A stretch of 64,000 nt of DNA, taken from Musa acuminata AAA Group (lineage: Eukaryota; Streptophyta; Magnoliopsida; Zingiberales; Musaceae). Where the stretch lies: contig NC_088357.1 of assembly GCF_036884655.1 (NCBI RefSeq), forward strand, positions 46,862,001 through 46,926,000. Direction: 5' to 3'. The translations under genes and the position numbers were made by a program. This document shows positions 24,641 to 37,215 of this stretch, piece by piece. Position 1 is the stretch's first letter. Each line of letters begins with the position of its first letter. The notes below the pieces were generated by a model. The model made no database searches. It was not told the DNA's origin and was given only the letters and a program-made list of their open reading frames with translations.

Positions 24641-25598
24641 TGTATGATAGACCACCCAACCTAACTTTTAATATGAATAGTTTGGCCACATAATAGGAAT
24701 CTACAGTTTTCTTGCATAGAATAAATCAGGCATAAGGAAAGTTTTATATATTAGGTCCGGATATTTGGTAAGGCTATATTATGAATTAAAATTGATTTCA
24801 TTATAATTAATAATAATGATTTATTTTGTTTCCAATTTAGTTTAGGTTAAGGATAGTATGTAACTGTAGAATAATTTATTGTGAAAGAAACTGAGATTGT
24901 CATTTTTGGGAGAGCTACAATATCCATATTAAACGTACCATATGGCTCCTCTCTTCTCAAACCATCATAGGGAGAAAACACAAGCGACAGGAGAGAAGAG
25001 GTAGGGATCCTCACTTTTGTTAGTTTATTATACCTTGCTATTTTTCATAGTTTCCTGCTTTCATATCATGACATGCATTTCATTGATACCTTATCATCCT
25101 ATTTGATGGCCAATAGAGAATATATATAATATGCACAAATTGACCTATGAAATGGGAGGGATTCATTATAAAACTATTTTTGATGTATTTGACAAGATGA
25201 TTATTCTAGGATGGTTTTGGACATTCTGTGAAGCATGAATTTGTTTATGATTATTAGCAATTCTTATGTTGATATTTTGATTTAAGTCTTTCCTTTATAA
25301 ATTTAATTTTATAAATCAATATCGGTGATTGTGCCAAGTATGATTATACACATGATTTCATGAATCACATAATGTTGCATTTATTGAGGAACATTTGGAT
25401 GAATAGAAACAAACGTATAGAGGGATTTTGGGGCCATATTTAAGACCTAGAATTCTCCTTTAACTATTTTGTCTCTAATAGTATATTAACCGAATAATTT
25501 TGTAGTTGTATTCGAAACTAGACTTTTGATTTTTTCTCATTCTTATTCTCCACATTCTACAAAACCTTTGGTTTAGTTCTCTCAAACACGAAAGATTA

Positions 25599-27923
25599 TT
25601 GGAGAAGGTCAGCATCACCTCTATCGTCGCCTCAAGAAGTCAAGACGAAGAACAATTGGTAGAAAAAAACCATCGTGGACGTCAAGACTCGAGACTCGAT
25701 TGTTCTAACACCCCCACAGAATGTCCTTACAATGATTGGCAATCAAATTAACATTCCACACAATATCTACTTTGGTGCCACATGCATGACTTAGTATTTT
25801 ATCTATTGGGCTAATCATTTGTTAAAGAATAGATCAAAATTTAAATTTTTTTGAGAATTCGGTCAAAAACTTAACTAATTGAATCTAAATCTAGTCAAAT
25901 AGTTAAAATACAGTAATAATCAAGTTTGATCAACTTATTTGATTATAATAATTTAAATTAATCAATTTTATAATTGAGGTTACAAATTTAAAAATTTTAA
26001 TTTACGAAGGATAAAACTATAATTATATTAGGATATACGAAAAAAATATTTTATTTATGAAGAATAAAATTATCAAAAGAACATAGTTAGAATTAAAAAC
26101 TTTTATAAGAACAAACCTAAAATTTTAAAAATTTACCCTCATAGTTGTAGCTAGTTTCATCGGGCCCATGCATGTGGGTCAATGATGCAGTGATTGCCCA
26201 TTGTTTACGTGCTACCTACCACCCATGCTTGTAATGGGGCGATTGTCCTCATGTAGTCGATCGAAGACCACACCGACGGAATGCCTCCGTGGTGCACTGC
26301 TAACCGAGCATCGCCAATGAATCGTCCCACTGCGTAGCCATGCACATGCGCTGACCGACAACCCCCATAGTCATCATGGTACGCGGTTATACCCGCACAT
26401 CCTATTGTACAGCCATTAGGAGCCATTAGGAACCATGACCTTCAGCATTCAATTGATATTAGTCATAACCAGCAAGCTCTGCCATAGTCGTATTGCTGCA
26501 ACTGCCACTAGTAGCGAAACTGTTGTAGGCGCCAAACGTAGTGGTACTACTACAGTCATCACACCCTATGGTGCTTCCACTAGGTACACAGCTACTACTA
26601 GCGATTACTTAATGATACTGTTATCAATAGTAAACTGTCAATCGTGATCCATCAATCAAGCACGAGGAACCTCACATTGCATAGAAGCAGATGATAGGAC
26701 AAACTAGATAAAACAACAAATCAACACTATATGTGAATTGTTCATGCATTGTAAATAAAAATCAAATAACACCTATTTACAAGCAAAATATATTAACAAA
26801 TAGATCTAAAGTATTTGATTTTACAAACATGGCTTTGATACCCATCGTAAGTATAAAAACCATCATTATGCTACTATTATACGAAAAACCTTAATGTTAA
26901 AATTTAAAATCAAATAATAATATATTAAATTTATAATGTATACCTTTCGATATCATTTAGAAAGTTTTTATCTGATTTGTGGGTGAACCATCATTAAATC
27001 CGAAAGTTATAGCAATGTCGATAAAGAGAACTAGATTCGTCTTCTTCTCTTCTCCTATCCTTCATAAGACCGCTATGAGTGATGGATTTAAAGATTAAAA
27101 GAGATTGAGAATAGATCGGTAATCTCAACAACTAGTTGTATTGGTTGTACTCATCCCTATAAGGTCATGTTCTTTTATAGGTGAGAACAGAGAGTTTATG
27201 ATAAGTAATTAGGAGAGTCCCTTCCATCAATATCATCCTTTAAGGAATCCTATCATAATTAGACTTTCTTTCTATTGAACAATAATCATAATTAAAATCT
27301 AATCATATTCATTATATATTTTACCTAATTAGATAGGATCACATAATCTAATAGGACAATATCATTAAAGGATCATTTTTACGGGGATGTCACGTATCAA
27401 GATGGCAAATTCTACTGCTTAACAAATAAGTGAAGTCCCTTTTAATCTACGTAAAGTTCTACCCATTGTGACGGTGTTGTGAGGTGGTTATCAATTTGTA
27501 TTCCCTACTTTGACTACTTACGAGACTCCATCATTGATTATAGGTATAAAAGCTTAGCATGCTCGGGCACACGGGAGTTGTTCCTGATTGCTGATTGTGA
27601 GGAATAGAAACAACTTAGTATCAAACTACATAAATCCGCATGGACTAAATCCTTCCATCGTTATGAGGGTTACTCTTGGGTCTAACTTTTACTGGGCTAA
27701 TGCGAATGACTTGGGGGGCATGTCGAGGATTTAGGAGGACTACAAGGAGAGACTATCTATCTTCTTCATTGATTACCAAATGAGCAAGCACATGGATATG
27801 GATACTTATTTTGTTGGTTTCTTCGTCGTGAAACAAAAAAGGAAGATGCAATTTGCAGCACCAACACCAAAATATCACCAACAACTTGAAAGACCCATTT
27901 GCTTCACATCCTCAATGCAGTGA
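25599..27923 (+). pseudogene. F-box/DUF295 pseudogene, copy 1
   Basis: A decayed paralogue of the gene at 18105-19397. The start ATG corresponds to TTG at 25599-25601. Alignable text runs from the ggagaaggtcagcatcacc phrase to about 25805 and resumes at about 27366 (aaaggatcat...ggatgtcacgtatcaagatgg) up to the terminal tga at 27921-27923. In-frame stops are obvious in the aligned parts (for example taa in aacaaataagtg at about 27420 and tag in ggatttagg near 27730). About 485 bp of the parent gene, coding for much of the propeller, are missing and replaced by about 1.56 kb of unrelated DNA. It cannot make a functional F-box protein. Confidence 0.85.
25810..27365. other. Foreign insert replacing the middle of the F-box pseudogene
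   Basis: About 1.56 kb, mostly AT-rich, with a GC-richer island at about 26150-26650 that holds chance frames on both strands. It has no homology to the intact F-box gene. The tggctttgatacccatcg and ttttataggtgagaacag phrases look LTR-like, but I could not find LTR termini or a target-site duplication. Origin unknown. Confidence 0.55.
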
Positions 27924-29199
27924 ATACAAAATAAGTAGATCCATTACAGTTATTAACCTATTTTGATTACCTTTGAACAATCAACACTGAATGAAGAAAT
28001 ATATTTTAGTAATCTTCGAATGGTAAGCACTAATATACATCATCTTATTTTTAAATATTTAAAAAGACTATCTTCGTGACTCAAACCCTAATCTCTCCGA
28101 TCGTAAAGGAACAACAGTAATATTGTACCAAGGTTAATGTTTTTTGTGCTATACTTGGAACAAAAAGAAGTTTCTCTTTATTTTCTGAATTTGCATCTGT
28201 TTGATCCACGTTAGAAGATAGAAGGGAAATGATATGGTCCTGCTTCAATTATCAAATCATAGATACAACACATTGCAATTGGTTTTGCTGTATGGGGAGG
28301 CAACATAAAGACACATATGGATCACTGACCCGTTCTGCTCAGAAGCAGTCGATGCCTTTTGCTCCTCTCAAAAGTATGTTTTTTTGATAGATTTCTGTAT
28401 GTTCTTACCACACATCATTAATTATTCCAATGACTACACAACCCTTGGAGTCTTATTTGGTGAGATTAGTAACAGGAAAGAAATGATGAGATCTATCTTG
28501 TCTTTATATACTTATTATCATGCCATTTTATTTGGAAAAACCACTGGCAATCATCATTGGAATTATTTCGACTCTTAGCAATTTATGTGTCAAATAGCTA
28601 CATTTTCATTTAACTCTGGTTATCCATCCTAGTGCTACAGGAAAAAAAAAAAAAAGATACATATATCTTCAAACTTACCTCAGAAATTATAGCATAGAAT
28701 TGAAATGAAAACTTGCATAACATATCGAATCCGAGAAATGGATGACTAAAATGCCGGGTTGCAAAAATGAAAAACTATACTGTGGCTTTATGACTCAAAT
28801 TTTGGAGAATCCATTGAAGCATCAAGAGAGAGACTTTGATTGAGGTCTCTTCAAATATTGTAAGTTGAAAGATGATCAGGTCATTGAAAATATAGATAAG
28901 TAGATTAGAGACTTGATTGATCGATCTAATTTAATTTGTCTTTAGAAACATGTAAATCCAAGTTGACAATTTTGAATTCAGAATGTTCTTGGATGGGTTT
29001 CTTTGTGCTATACCAACTAGCATGAACAATATATTGAGTAAATCAGACAAATTGAGTATGATAGTATGAACATATCTTATATAGTGTGAACATCACCCGA
29101 ACATGGGTGAAAACATCTTATATTCATTGAGTTGATTCAACCCGGTCCACTTCTCCAGAGTTGTCATGTTTAAGAATTAGAATCTTGCAATGGTTTGTC
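27924..29199. other. 3' flank of the F-box pseudogene
   Basis: Divergent counterpart of 19398-20100 up to about 28900, with a 15-A run at about 28642. No gene. Confidence 0.45.
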
Positions 29200-30150
29200 A
29201 TTCTCTATAGGTGATTTGAGAAATGTTTTATCTTATTATGATGCATTGGGTTCGGTCGATTCTAAGATTAAGTTAACTTGAAGACGAGCCGAAGGTATAG
29301 TCGACTTGAAGACAGGTCGAACTTAGATATGATCGGCTTAAATATGTGATGGACTTAAGGATGTGATCGTCTCAAAGGATATAAACGATAGAAAGTCACA
29401 ATCGACTAGAAGATGTGACCGAGTTGAAGTTATGAAATATTTGAGAGACACGACCAAGTTGAAGAAACAATCAATTTAGAGAAGTCGGTGTTGATATCAG
29501 TAATGGTACTAAGGGGAGTTTGTGAGTGAATTAGTTCTAGTATAAATTTGACAATCTTCAAAGTATGCGAAAGTGAGGTGCACAAATAGAAGATAGACAC
29601 ACCAATTTATAGTGATCAAGATTTTGTGCCCTATGTCGACATCAAGCTTTCACTATTTATCTTGTTTCCAATATGTGAATATCAATTATCACTTACAACT
29701 TTTTCTTCTTCAAAACTTAGACGTTTTAGACTTGGAACACTCAAGCTTTTACAAATGTTTTGACACCTTCCATGACATAGCAAGCCTAATAAAACTCAAA
29801 GCAAGTTTTTAGGAGAAGATTTTCAACACTTGAAGAGATCAACGAACTTTTTTTTTTTGCCAATCTAAAAAGGATATTTATAGGCGCAAGAAACCCTAAA
29901 AACCTATAAGAATAAAAGGGTAAGATACTCTTTACCATTGTCATATTAGGCAGTATCACTATCGACATGAGTGGTGCCACTACTTGGCCTAACTGTCACT
30001 ACTTGCCCTAGCAGTGTTATCGCTTGAGCCTATATTAGCTTAGTACAAAGTCCAAAAGCCTTTTGGTTCCAACCCAATAATAATATATTTTAGCCTAATG
30101 ACTCGACATTCAATCCTTTTTGTACGTGACTAACCCTTCAGCACAATAAT
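29200..30150. repeat. Probable retroelement-derived block
   Basis: Contains reiterated gatcgacttgaag/gaccgagttgaag-type phrases (29260-29480) and a short array of gccactacttggcctaactg/cactacttgccctagcagtg phrases (29970-30030). This repeat-like texture resembles 21640-22060. No protein domain; class not determined. Confidence 0.3.
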
Positions 30151-31707
30151 AGAAACTCGATTGGCTTATCATATGAACTTCTGATTTATTTGACTCATAG
30201 ATCTATCCTTCGACTCAACAACCTCATCCTCCACAATGTATGCACCTTTAGTTATTTATGGACATCTTTGTTATTTATATTTTTATTCCAAATTTCAATT
30301 TTACAATTTAGGAATTATTTAAGGAAACTCACTAGGTGTTGGAATTTGAGTATCTGATGTTGCAAATCATACTTATTACAACAATCTCTATGTTTAATGT
30401 TATAATTGTTTTACAATTTTGGTTGTCTGCAAAGCTCGCTTTTTATATAATCTGACTATTCCAAATCTCAATTATGTTATGATTTTGCAGAAGTGTGATT
30501 GGTTCTGAACTAATTCACATTGAAAACTGTATTGGAATCAGCTTACCAAATCATCGAAAGAAACCAAGAGGTTGAAAAGAACTGAATTCAACAGTTCCCT
30601 GATTGAATAATGGTTTCCCGGTTTGCATGGGATTTGAGTTAATGAAATATATCCTAATTTTCCCAAGTTGATCCCGAATCCATCTGAAGTTGGCAATAAT
30701 CCTAAAGAATCATAGATAGATCATTTAGCCCAATAATGGTAAAACATCATTATTTCATCCATAAAGATGACTATATTTATCTTTTGACCCGAATGATCTC
30801 AAAATCTTTTTCTAAACACAAATGGCACAACTCCTAGCTCAAAAACTTATCTAAAAGGACTCAATAAAAGTCAAGAATTCATAGCTACTTTATGGGTCCC
30901 ATATCACTTAATTTTTGATATTTAGGGGGTTCATGGGATCTATAACTCATAAATGAGTATATAATTGGGATTGATAAAGTTTTTTCCTCTACAAATAACT
31001 CCTTTCTTTCATTTTAATTTTTCTTATTTTGCTATATTAAATTATATATTATTATTTTTAAGGTGAATTAACAACACCTGATGAAAAAAATATGGTATCA
31101 CAATTAATCTCACATAAAAAAATAAATTAAAATTAAAATTAATTTATAAGTGTCTAATGAGTGTACAACTATTAACTTCGACTAAGTATTTTTAGTCGAT
31201 TTAGATTCAGTGAAATTAAAAGACTAGTTATCCTATCGTGATAATTGATATTAGAATCGGATTGACAATGACTTTATATGGTGAAAAAATTACTTTGTAG
31301 TGTTGACTTCACATGCATCATACTATAGTTTTGTGGATGTACATATCATTTGTAACAGTGGTAACCAAAGGTTAATGAAGCTCCAACCAATGCAAGGATA
31401 GTGAAAATTAAATTTCTATAATGCTTATGCTTGGACTTAATTTGTAATTGTAATTCATGAATGGTCTAAAGCTTTCCCTCAGAGTTAGGAGAAGACTTCT
31501 TCAGGAGCCAAAAATATAGGCGATTAAAATGGCTAAACAAAAGTACAGATCGACATCTTGTTACAAAGAGGACCGAGTCACAAGGAAATGGGAAACGATC
31601 GTCTACATCTTGTTTCAAACAGGACCAAGTCACAAGGAAATGGAACCCATGCATGGCCTCTGGTTTGCTTGCTTTATCCATTCTCTTCCCCCCCCTCCCT
31701 CCCTCCC
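30151..31707. other. AT-rich upstream region of PME copy 1
   Basis: No gene recognised. A 40-bp-class direct repeat at about 31540-31645 (catcttgtt-caaa-aggaccgagtcacaaggaaatgg) lies near the promoter. Confidence 0.45.
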
Positions 31708-31715
31708 TATATAAA
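31708..31715 (+). promoter_or_regulatory. TATA box (TATATAAA) of PME copy 1
   Basis: TATATAAA lies just after a (CCCT)n tract and 136 bp upstream of the ATG at 31851. Confidence 0.65.
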
Positions 31716-31850
31716 CACCCCCCTCCGTTCATCCCTAGTCGGCCTATCACATCAGGAGCCAGGGCTCCAAAATAAACATCCTCCTTTCACTCCTTTGTAT
31801 CGCCAATTTGATGCACAGGCCTATCTCGGAATAAAAGAATAAAAGAGAAG

Positions 31851-33631
31851 ATGTCGAAGGCCATCTTCGGTGCTGTCTCGGCGGTCCTCCTCGTGGCCGC
31901 GGTGATCGGAGTGGTAGCAACTGTTGTGAGTTCGAATCATAAGACCGATGCTTCTGAGGGTGATGGTTCACTTACCACCACGTCCAAGTCCGTCTCGGCC
32001 TTCTGCGCCAAAACTGACTACCAAGCCGACTGTGAACGCACCATTGGTTCTGCCATCAATGGCTCTTCCTCCCCCAAGGAAGTCATCCAAGCTTCTTTTC
32101 AGGCGGCCATTGACGAAATCCAAGCTGCCTTCCACCTGTCCAACAACGTAAGTTTGAAGGCGAATGACCCGATGAACAAGGCTGCGTTCAACATTTGCCG
32201 GCAGCTCCTCGAGGATGCCGATGAGGAGCTCAATGCTGCCTTCTCGGAGACTCATGACCTTCAGGGTCTGGCGAGGAGGACCGATGACATCAAGACATGG
32301 CTCTCGGCCGTCATCTCCTACCAGCAGACCTGTCTCGATGGCATCACCGAACCGGAGCTCCAGTCCACCATGAAGGACGGTCTAAGCACGGCCACAAAGG
32401 TCACCAGCAATGCCATTGCCATTGTCGATGAGCTTAGTTCATTATTAAAGTCCTTCAAGATCCCGATTAACATAACCATGGGCAGTCGACGCTTACTGGT
32501 CGATGAGCAAGGGTACCCTTCGTGGTTCTCGGGCCATGACAGGAAGCTCCTGGCTGCCCATGCGCGAGGCCAGCTGACCCCTAATGTGGTGGTGGCTAAG
32601 GATGGGAGTGGAAAGTTCAAGACGATCAACGATGCCGTTAATGCCATGCCAAAGGATTACTCTGGGCGGTACGTGATCTACGTGAAGGCTGGGGTCTACA
32701 AGGAGAATGTCATCGTTGGCAAGGATAAGGTGAACGTCCTCATGTACGGTGATGGATCAAGGAAGACAGTCGTGACCGGGAGCAAGAACTACGTCGATGG
32801 CGTGCAAACTGTTGATACCGCGACCTTCGGTTTGTGCTTTCCTTACTTTCCCATGTTATATATGCTTCTACTTTACTACTGCACTACTGCAATAGTATAG
32901 AGCAGAAGGAAAGCTCATGTTACTGGCATTCCCCAGCTGCCCTCGGACAAGGCTTTATCGCCAAGTCAATGGGGTTCAGCAACACGGCCGGAGCAGAGAA
33001 GCACCAAGCTGTGGCGCTCCGCGTGCAGTCGGACATGTCAGCCTTCTTCAACTGCAGGATGGATGCGTACCAAGACACCTTATACGTGCAGGCCCACCGA
33101 CAATTCTACCGCAACTGCGTCGTCTCCGGGACGATTGACTTCATCTTCGGCGACTCCTCCACCATCCTTCAGAACTGCCTCCTGGTGATGCGACGCCCGA
33201 TGGACAACCAGCAGAACATCTTAACGGCTCATGGGCGATCTCAGGCGAAGGAGACCACCGCGCTGGTGATCCAGAACTGCCGCATCGTCCCGGACAAGTC
33301 CTTGTTCCCGGAGAGGTTGAAGTTCCGCAACTACCTTGGCCGGCCATGGAAGGCATACTCGAGGACCATCGTCATGGAATCTACCATCGGAGACCTGATC
33401 CAGCCTGAGGGTTGGATGCCGTGGGACGGAGCAAATTTCCTTGACACGTTGTACTACGCCGAGTACAACAACCGTGGGCCCGGTGCCGGAACCAGCGGCA
33501 GGGTGAACTGGCCTGGATACCATGTTATCGGCAGGACCGAGGCACAGAAGTACACGGTGGAGTCCTTGATCCAAGGTTCCAAGTGGATCAAGTTCTCCAA
33601 CATACGCTACTTTGGTGGCCTTAAATTTTGA
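31851..33631 (+). CDS. Type-I pectin methylesterase (PMEI-PME proprotein), copy 1
   Basis: Exons 31851-32829 and 32937-33631, joined across a 107-bp GT-AG intron, give 557 residues, a normal type-I PME length. It removes methyl esters from cell-wall homogalacturonan. In order: an N-terminal hydrophobic anchor/signal (about 4-27); a PMEI pro-domain (about 50-200) with the four conserved cysteines C52, C61, C116 and C161; subtilase-type processing motifs RRLL (213-216) and RKLL (231-234); and the catalytic beta-helix from NVVVAKDGSGKFKTI (245) on. The catalytic set is complete: GVYKE, Q350 in QAVALR, Q372 and D373 in YQDTLY, D394 in GTIDFIFG, and R462 and W464 in LGRPWK. The intron falls in the VDTATF|A codon. 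It is transcribed convergently with the NIP2 gene. An identical copy lies at 55489-57269. Confidence 0.95.
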
Positions 33632-34034
33632 GATCCGAGATCCATGGGAGGTTAGTGTGGAGTGAGCAACCATGTGGAGTTGGAAAGATGAGATTGAGAG
33701 GTGGGATTGAGGCTCCTTGCTTATGTATTGACCTGTGATATGGCCATTTTAATCGAACACTTCGTTCCAGGGTTGATTTGATTCCAAGACACATGTTCCT
33801 GCTGCATTCATCCAACTCTAACCTTAATCTCTGATTGAAAAGCTTCCATTATTCCATAGCTAATGGGCTGCATAATCAAATTCAAAATAATACTGACAGA
33901 TACAGTATTTGAGCAGGTGTGTTCTTGTGCTAAGTAGACGAAGTTGCGAATTCCAATTCTTTGGTAAGTCCACTTGGAAGCGGAGAATATTTGTAGCATG
34001 AAATACCATTGAACCTCCTTCACCCTCTCCTGAG
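33632..34034. other. 3' flank of PME copy 1
   Basis: Probably the 3' UTR followed by spacer; no gene seen. Confidence 0.45.
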
Positions 34035-34260
34035 GATCTGCAAGGAAACAGGGATATACGATCTCCCTAGGTAACACAATCTCTATACGCAGTTTTGTGT
34101 TTTGCGGATTTTGCGCACCAATTTTCGCACGACGACGAACATCTTTTTGCGAATCGGGGATTTTTGTTTTCTTGTTCTTCCGCTGCGCATATGATGTCGC
34201 CCCCCATGATTTCCCTACAGTGGTATCAGAGCAGATCCACTAACAAAACCATTGTCTCAG
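34035..34260 (+). mobile_element. Copia-type LTR 3' end with primer-binding site, copy 1
   Basis: The stretch ending ttccctaca is followed at 34221-34232 by TGGTATCAGAGC, the standard plant primer-binding site complementary to initiator methionine tRNA. The preceding text (gcgcaccaattttcgcacgacgac) matches the end of the LTR relic near 14190. No gag-pol follows, so this is a truncated remnant. It sits only about 130 bp from the stop codon of the NIP2 gene. Confidence 0.7.
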
Positions 34261-34389
34261 ATTATGACTTGATACATAATCTTTTTGCTTATTATATTTT
34301 TGGCGTAAGGAATCAAATCAGAAAAACTACAATTAACCTTCTTATTATATAAAGGAGGAAAGGCACAATGAGATCACTCCATCAGACAA

Positions 34390-34788
34390 CTAAACGCCGG
34401 ATTCAAAAGCATCATTAGTGGGACTCGCCATGTCCTGGCTCTGCACGCGACGCATCTTGAGGGAGGGTGACTTCTGGCTGTCCTTCTGTGACGATAACGA
34501 GTGCTCATCTAGTCGTATAAAGCTGTAGGCCAAAGCCCCTGCTACTGTGCCCACGGGCGGGCCAACGAAGTACACCCACAGCGAGTCAAACTTATTGCTT
34601 GCCAACGCCGGTCCCAGCGTCCTTGCTGGATTCATTGACCCTCCCGAGATGGGCCTGCAGGTGTAGAGATACCTTCTCGATTATGTGTCATTACCATATA
34701 TTTTGGCTATCTTAAAAGCCTATACTTCTCTATTCCTAGAAATTTCACGGCTTACATAATCGCTGCTGCTTCTAATGAAATTGTATAA

Positions 34789-34857
<69 letters not shown>

Positions 34858-37143
34858 TATGTATGAATGTATATGAAAATTAGATATCTTAATTTACCCC
34901 GCTAAGATGGAGGTGATGCAAACTGCTGAGCCAACTGCGAGGCCTGCTAACTCTCCTACCTGTGGTTGAGCAAAGGAAATGTGTTCAAGAGATCATCCAA
35001 GGGCACACGTAAGAAGGACGAACACTGAACTGCTAACGAGAATGAGGAAACTATATAGAGGGACTTACGGCTTTTGTGTCCGTCGCTACCGCCGCGGTCA
35101 CGAACATCATGTTGAAGGTCACTACGATCTCCGTCACCAAGGCTTTCGCGGCAGTGTGAGACGGCGTCGTCGTCCCTAGATCATGAATGGGATCGAGCAG
35201 CTCACGTAGGATGTACGAGGCGGTCGTAGACCCTGCTATCTGAGCTAACATATAGAAGGGCACCTGCAAGTGAAGATAGAAGCAAAGAAAGCTCTAATAA
35301 GTGACTTACTGCTCGAAGAGAAGACCAAAGAATTATATTTAACTTCAGATTGGTCTGTTCCTTCTGCAAGGGTTGCAATGCAAATAAAGAATGAATAATA
35401 TCAAGAATTTACTAGGAATAGTTCCTATTTTTCACTGTCTCTTCCTAATCACGCCTATTTTGGACGCTTCTGTTCTCACGGTCAGAGTTACTGTCGTGCA
35501 AGGTTTTGCTGGAAGAATTGAGGAAGATGAAATTACTTTAATTCTATCTGTCACTAATTGGAGCTGCCAACTGTTCCACCATACTCCATTATTGCAACAT
35601 ACAACTCATCAAACTATTTTCGACCACCTCAAGTTGCATCAGTTGACTGTTCCATAGAATGATGCAACCAGAGAACTATTGATAAAGGTATCCGCTCCCC
35701 AGTAGGCCTTAATTCATGCGTACATGTACAGAGGGGAAACGAGATTGTTTAGTTGGACATGACATCTCACGGACAAGAACAACAATAAAGAACGTCTTCT
35801 CATCTATATCCTTCAACTCATTAGAGAATCTACCACCATCTTTCGGATGTCAGAGTTTTACTTATATGTGTCCTATTATATGTTTATGCATATAAAGAAA
35901 TAACAAAAACAAGTTATTGGCGAATCTTAGCATGATATCGTTGATTAGATTCAACGCCCTACACTAGAGTTGATAGTATGGTTTTATAGTATAATGCAAA
36001 ACTGGGATCCATTATATGAAATAAGTTTTATTGGCGAAGCTCAGGATAACATTATTCAGCAGGTTCAACTCTCTAAAGTTGGTAGATATTTTGTTTTATA
36101 GATCGATACCAAAGGGTCTTTTTCTCTGATTTGACGTCCTACTTAGCCCAGCTATGACTTCATTATATAATCGTATAGGAAGATTAATATAGTAATTGAC
36201 ACAAGATAAACCTACGTACATCATAGATATTAGAATCTTTTGATGACTTGACTAATTTGGAGGTGATCATGTCGACATATGGAGTTAGAACAAATATGTC
36301 AAAACTTGTGACATCAAACAAAGCACTGAAAGGAAATTTTTAAAGCGAGTATAGGTGTGGTTCATCATATATTGTTATTTTACTTCCGCATGACATGAGA
36401 AGTATGCTATTTTACACAACACCTTCAAGGCTTTCAAGAAATGAAATCAGCATCTGCCACCCCTGCGACAATATGTGCATTGTGGTTTGCATGTATAGCT
36501 AATATGTTTGAGATCATATCAGAAACACTCTTGGAGCGATATTATCATGTATAGCGAGAAGTTCTCATTTTGTAAAGCGTATATAATTTGCAGGTAAGGG
36601 ATACATAAGCTGTCTTTCGATCGGAAAAGGTTTTTATTTTTTGTTGTCGAGGTTCCTAATATAGTGAGCAAGAAATGATTCACCTGTATCCATGGGAAAT
36701 GCCGGGCGACGGCGAAGGCTAACGTGACTGCGGGGTTCATGTGCGCCCCGGAAATATGGCCAACCGCATAGATCATCACAGTGACGATCAAGCCACCGGC
36801 GACCGATTGCCCTAATTGCGACACCACGCCCGGGTTGTTCTTGTTTAACGCACCAGCTCCGCAGGTCACGAACACAAGTAAAAATGTAGCTATCATCTCA
36901 GACACAACCTACAATCATGCATATGTGTGATACGTAGCATGGACAATAGAAGCCAAAGATGCAACGCTGAACTCAATACCTCACCTTTCTGGGAAGAAAT
37001 GGTGGAAAGAGTTCCTTCAAATTTCTCCGACGATGGACTCTGGGGGGGTCGAAGTAGCTTGGGGTGGTCAACGTTTGAGCTGTGACGACGTCTATGTCAT
37101 GGATTTCGTTGGAGTTGTTAGGCCTTACATGGGAAGAAGCCAT
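34390..37143 (-). CDS. NIP2: NIP2/Lsi1-type aquaporin, predicted silicic acid channel, copy 1
   Basis: Five exons on the minus strand, all GT-AG and in phase: 37143-36985, 36908-36684, 35263-35069, 34959-34898 and 34654-34390, giving 301 residues. The N-terminus ([16 protein letters not shown]) and the membrane core match the NOD26-like intrinsic protein subgroup III. NPA motifs lie at 111-113 (HMNPAV) and 222-224 (SMNPAR), with exactly 108 residues between them. The aromatic/arginine filter reads G91, S210, G219, R225, the G-S-G-R set typical of Lsi1-class channels that pass silicic acid and arsenite. The C-terminus is a Ser/Lys-rich cytosolic tail ([10 protein letters not shown]) like Lsi1. 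It would work in the plasma membrane of root or shoot cells for Si influx. Intron 2 is 1,420 bp and intron 4 holds a (TA)n tract. No stop or frameshift was seen. Transport itself is inferred from the signature. Confidence 0.93.
34794..34850. repeat. (TA)n microsatellite in NIP2 intron 4, copy 1
   Basis: About 57 bp of uninterrupted alternating AT, of the same length as in the second copy. Confidence 0.95.
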
Positions 37144-37209
37144 CTCCAATCTCCAAACAAGTCCGGCAGCTCAGTTTATGCTTTGCGTTCTTCTTGGGCT
37201 GGGCAAGTA

Positions 37210-37215
37210 CTTATA
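37210..37215 (-). promoter_or_regulatory. TATA box (TATAAG) of NIP2 copy 1
   Basis: On the minus strand CTATAAGT lies 67 bp upstream of the ATG at 37143. Confidence 0.5.

Noticed and set aside
33141..33673. Minus-strand frames of up to 150 codons opposite the PME catalytic exon (and copy at 56779-57311)
   Set aside because: Shadow frames of a GC-rich coding exon with complete PME motifs on the plus strand.
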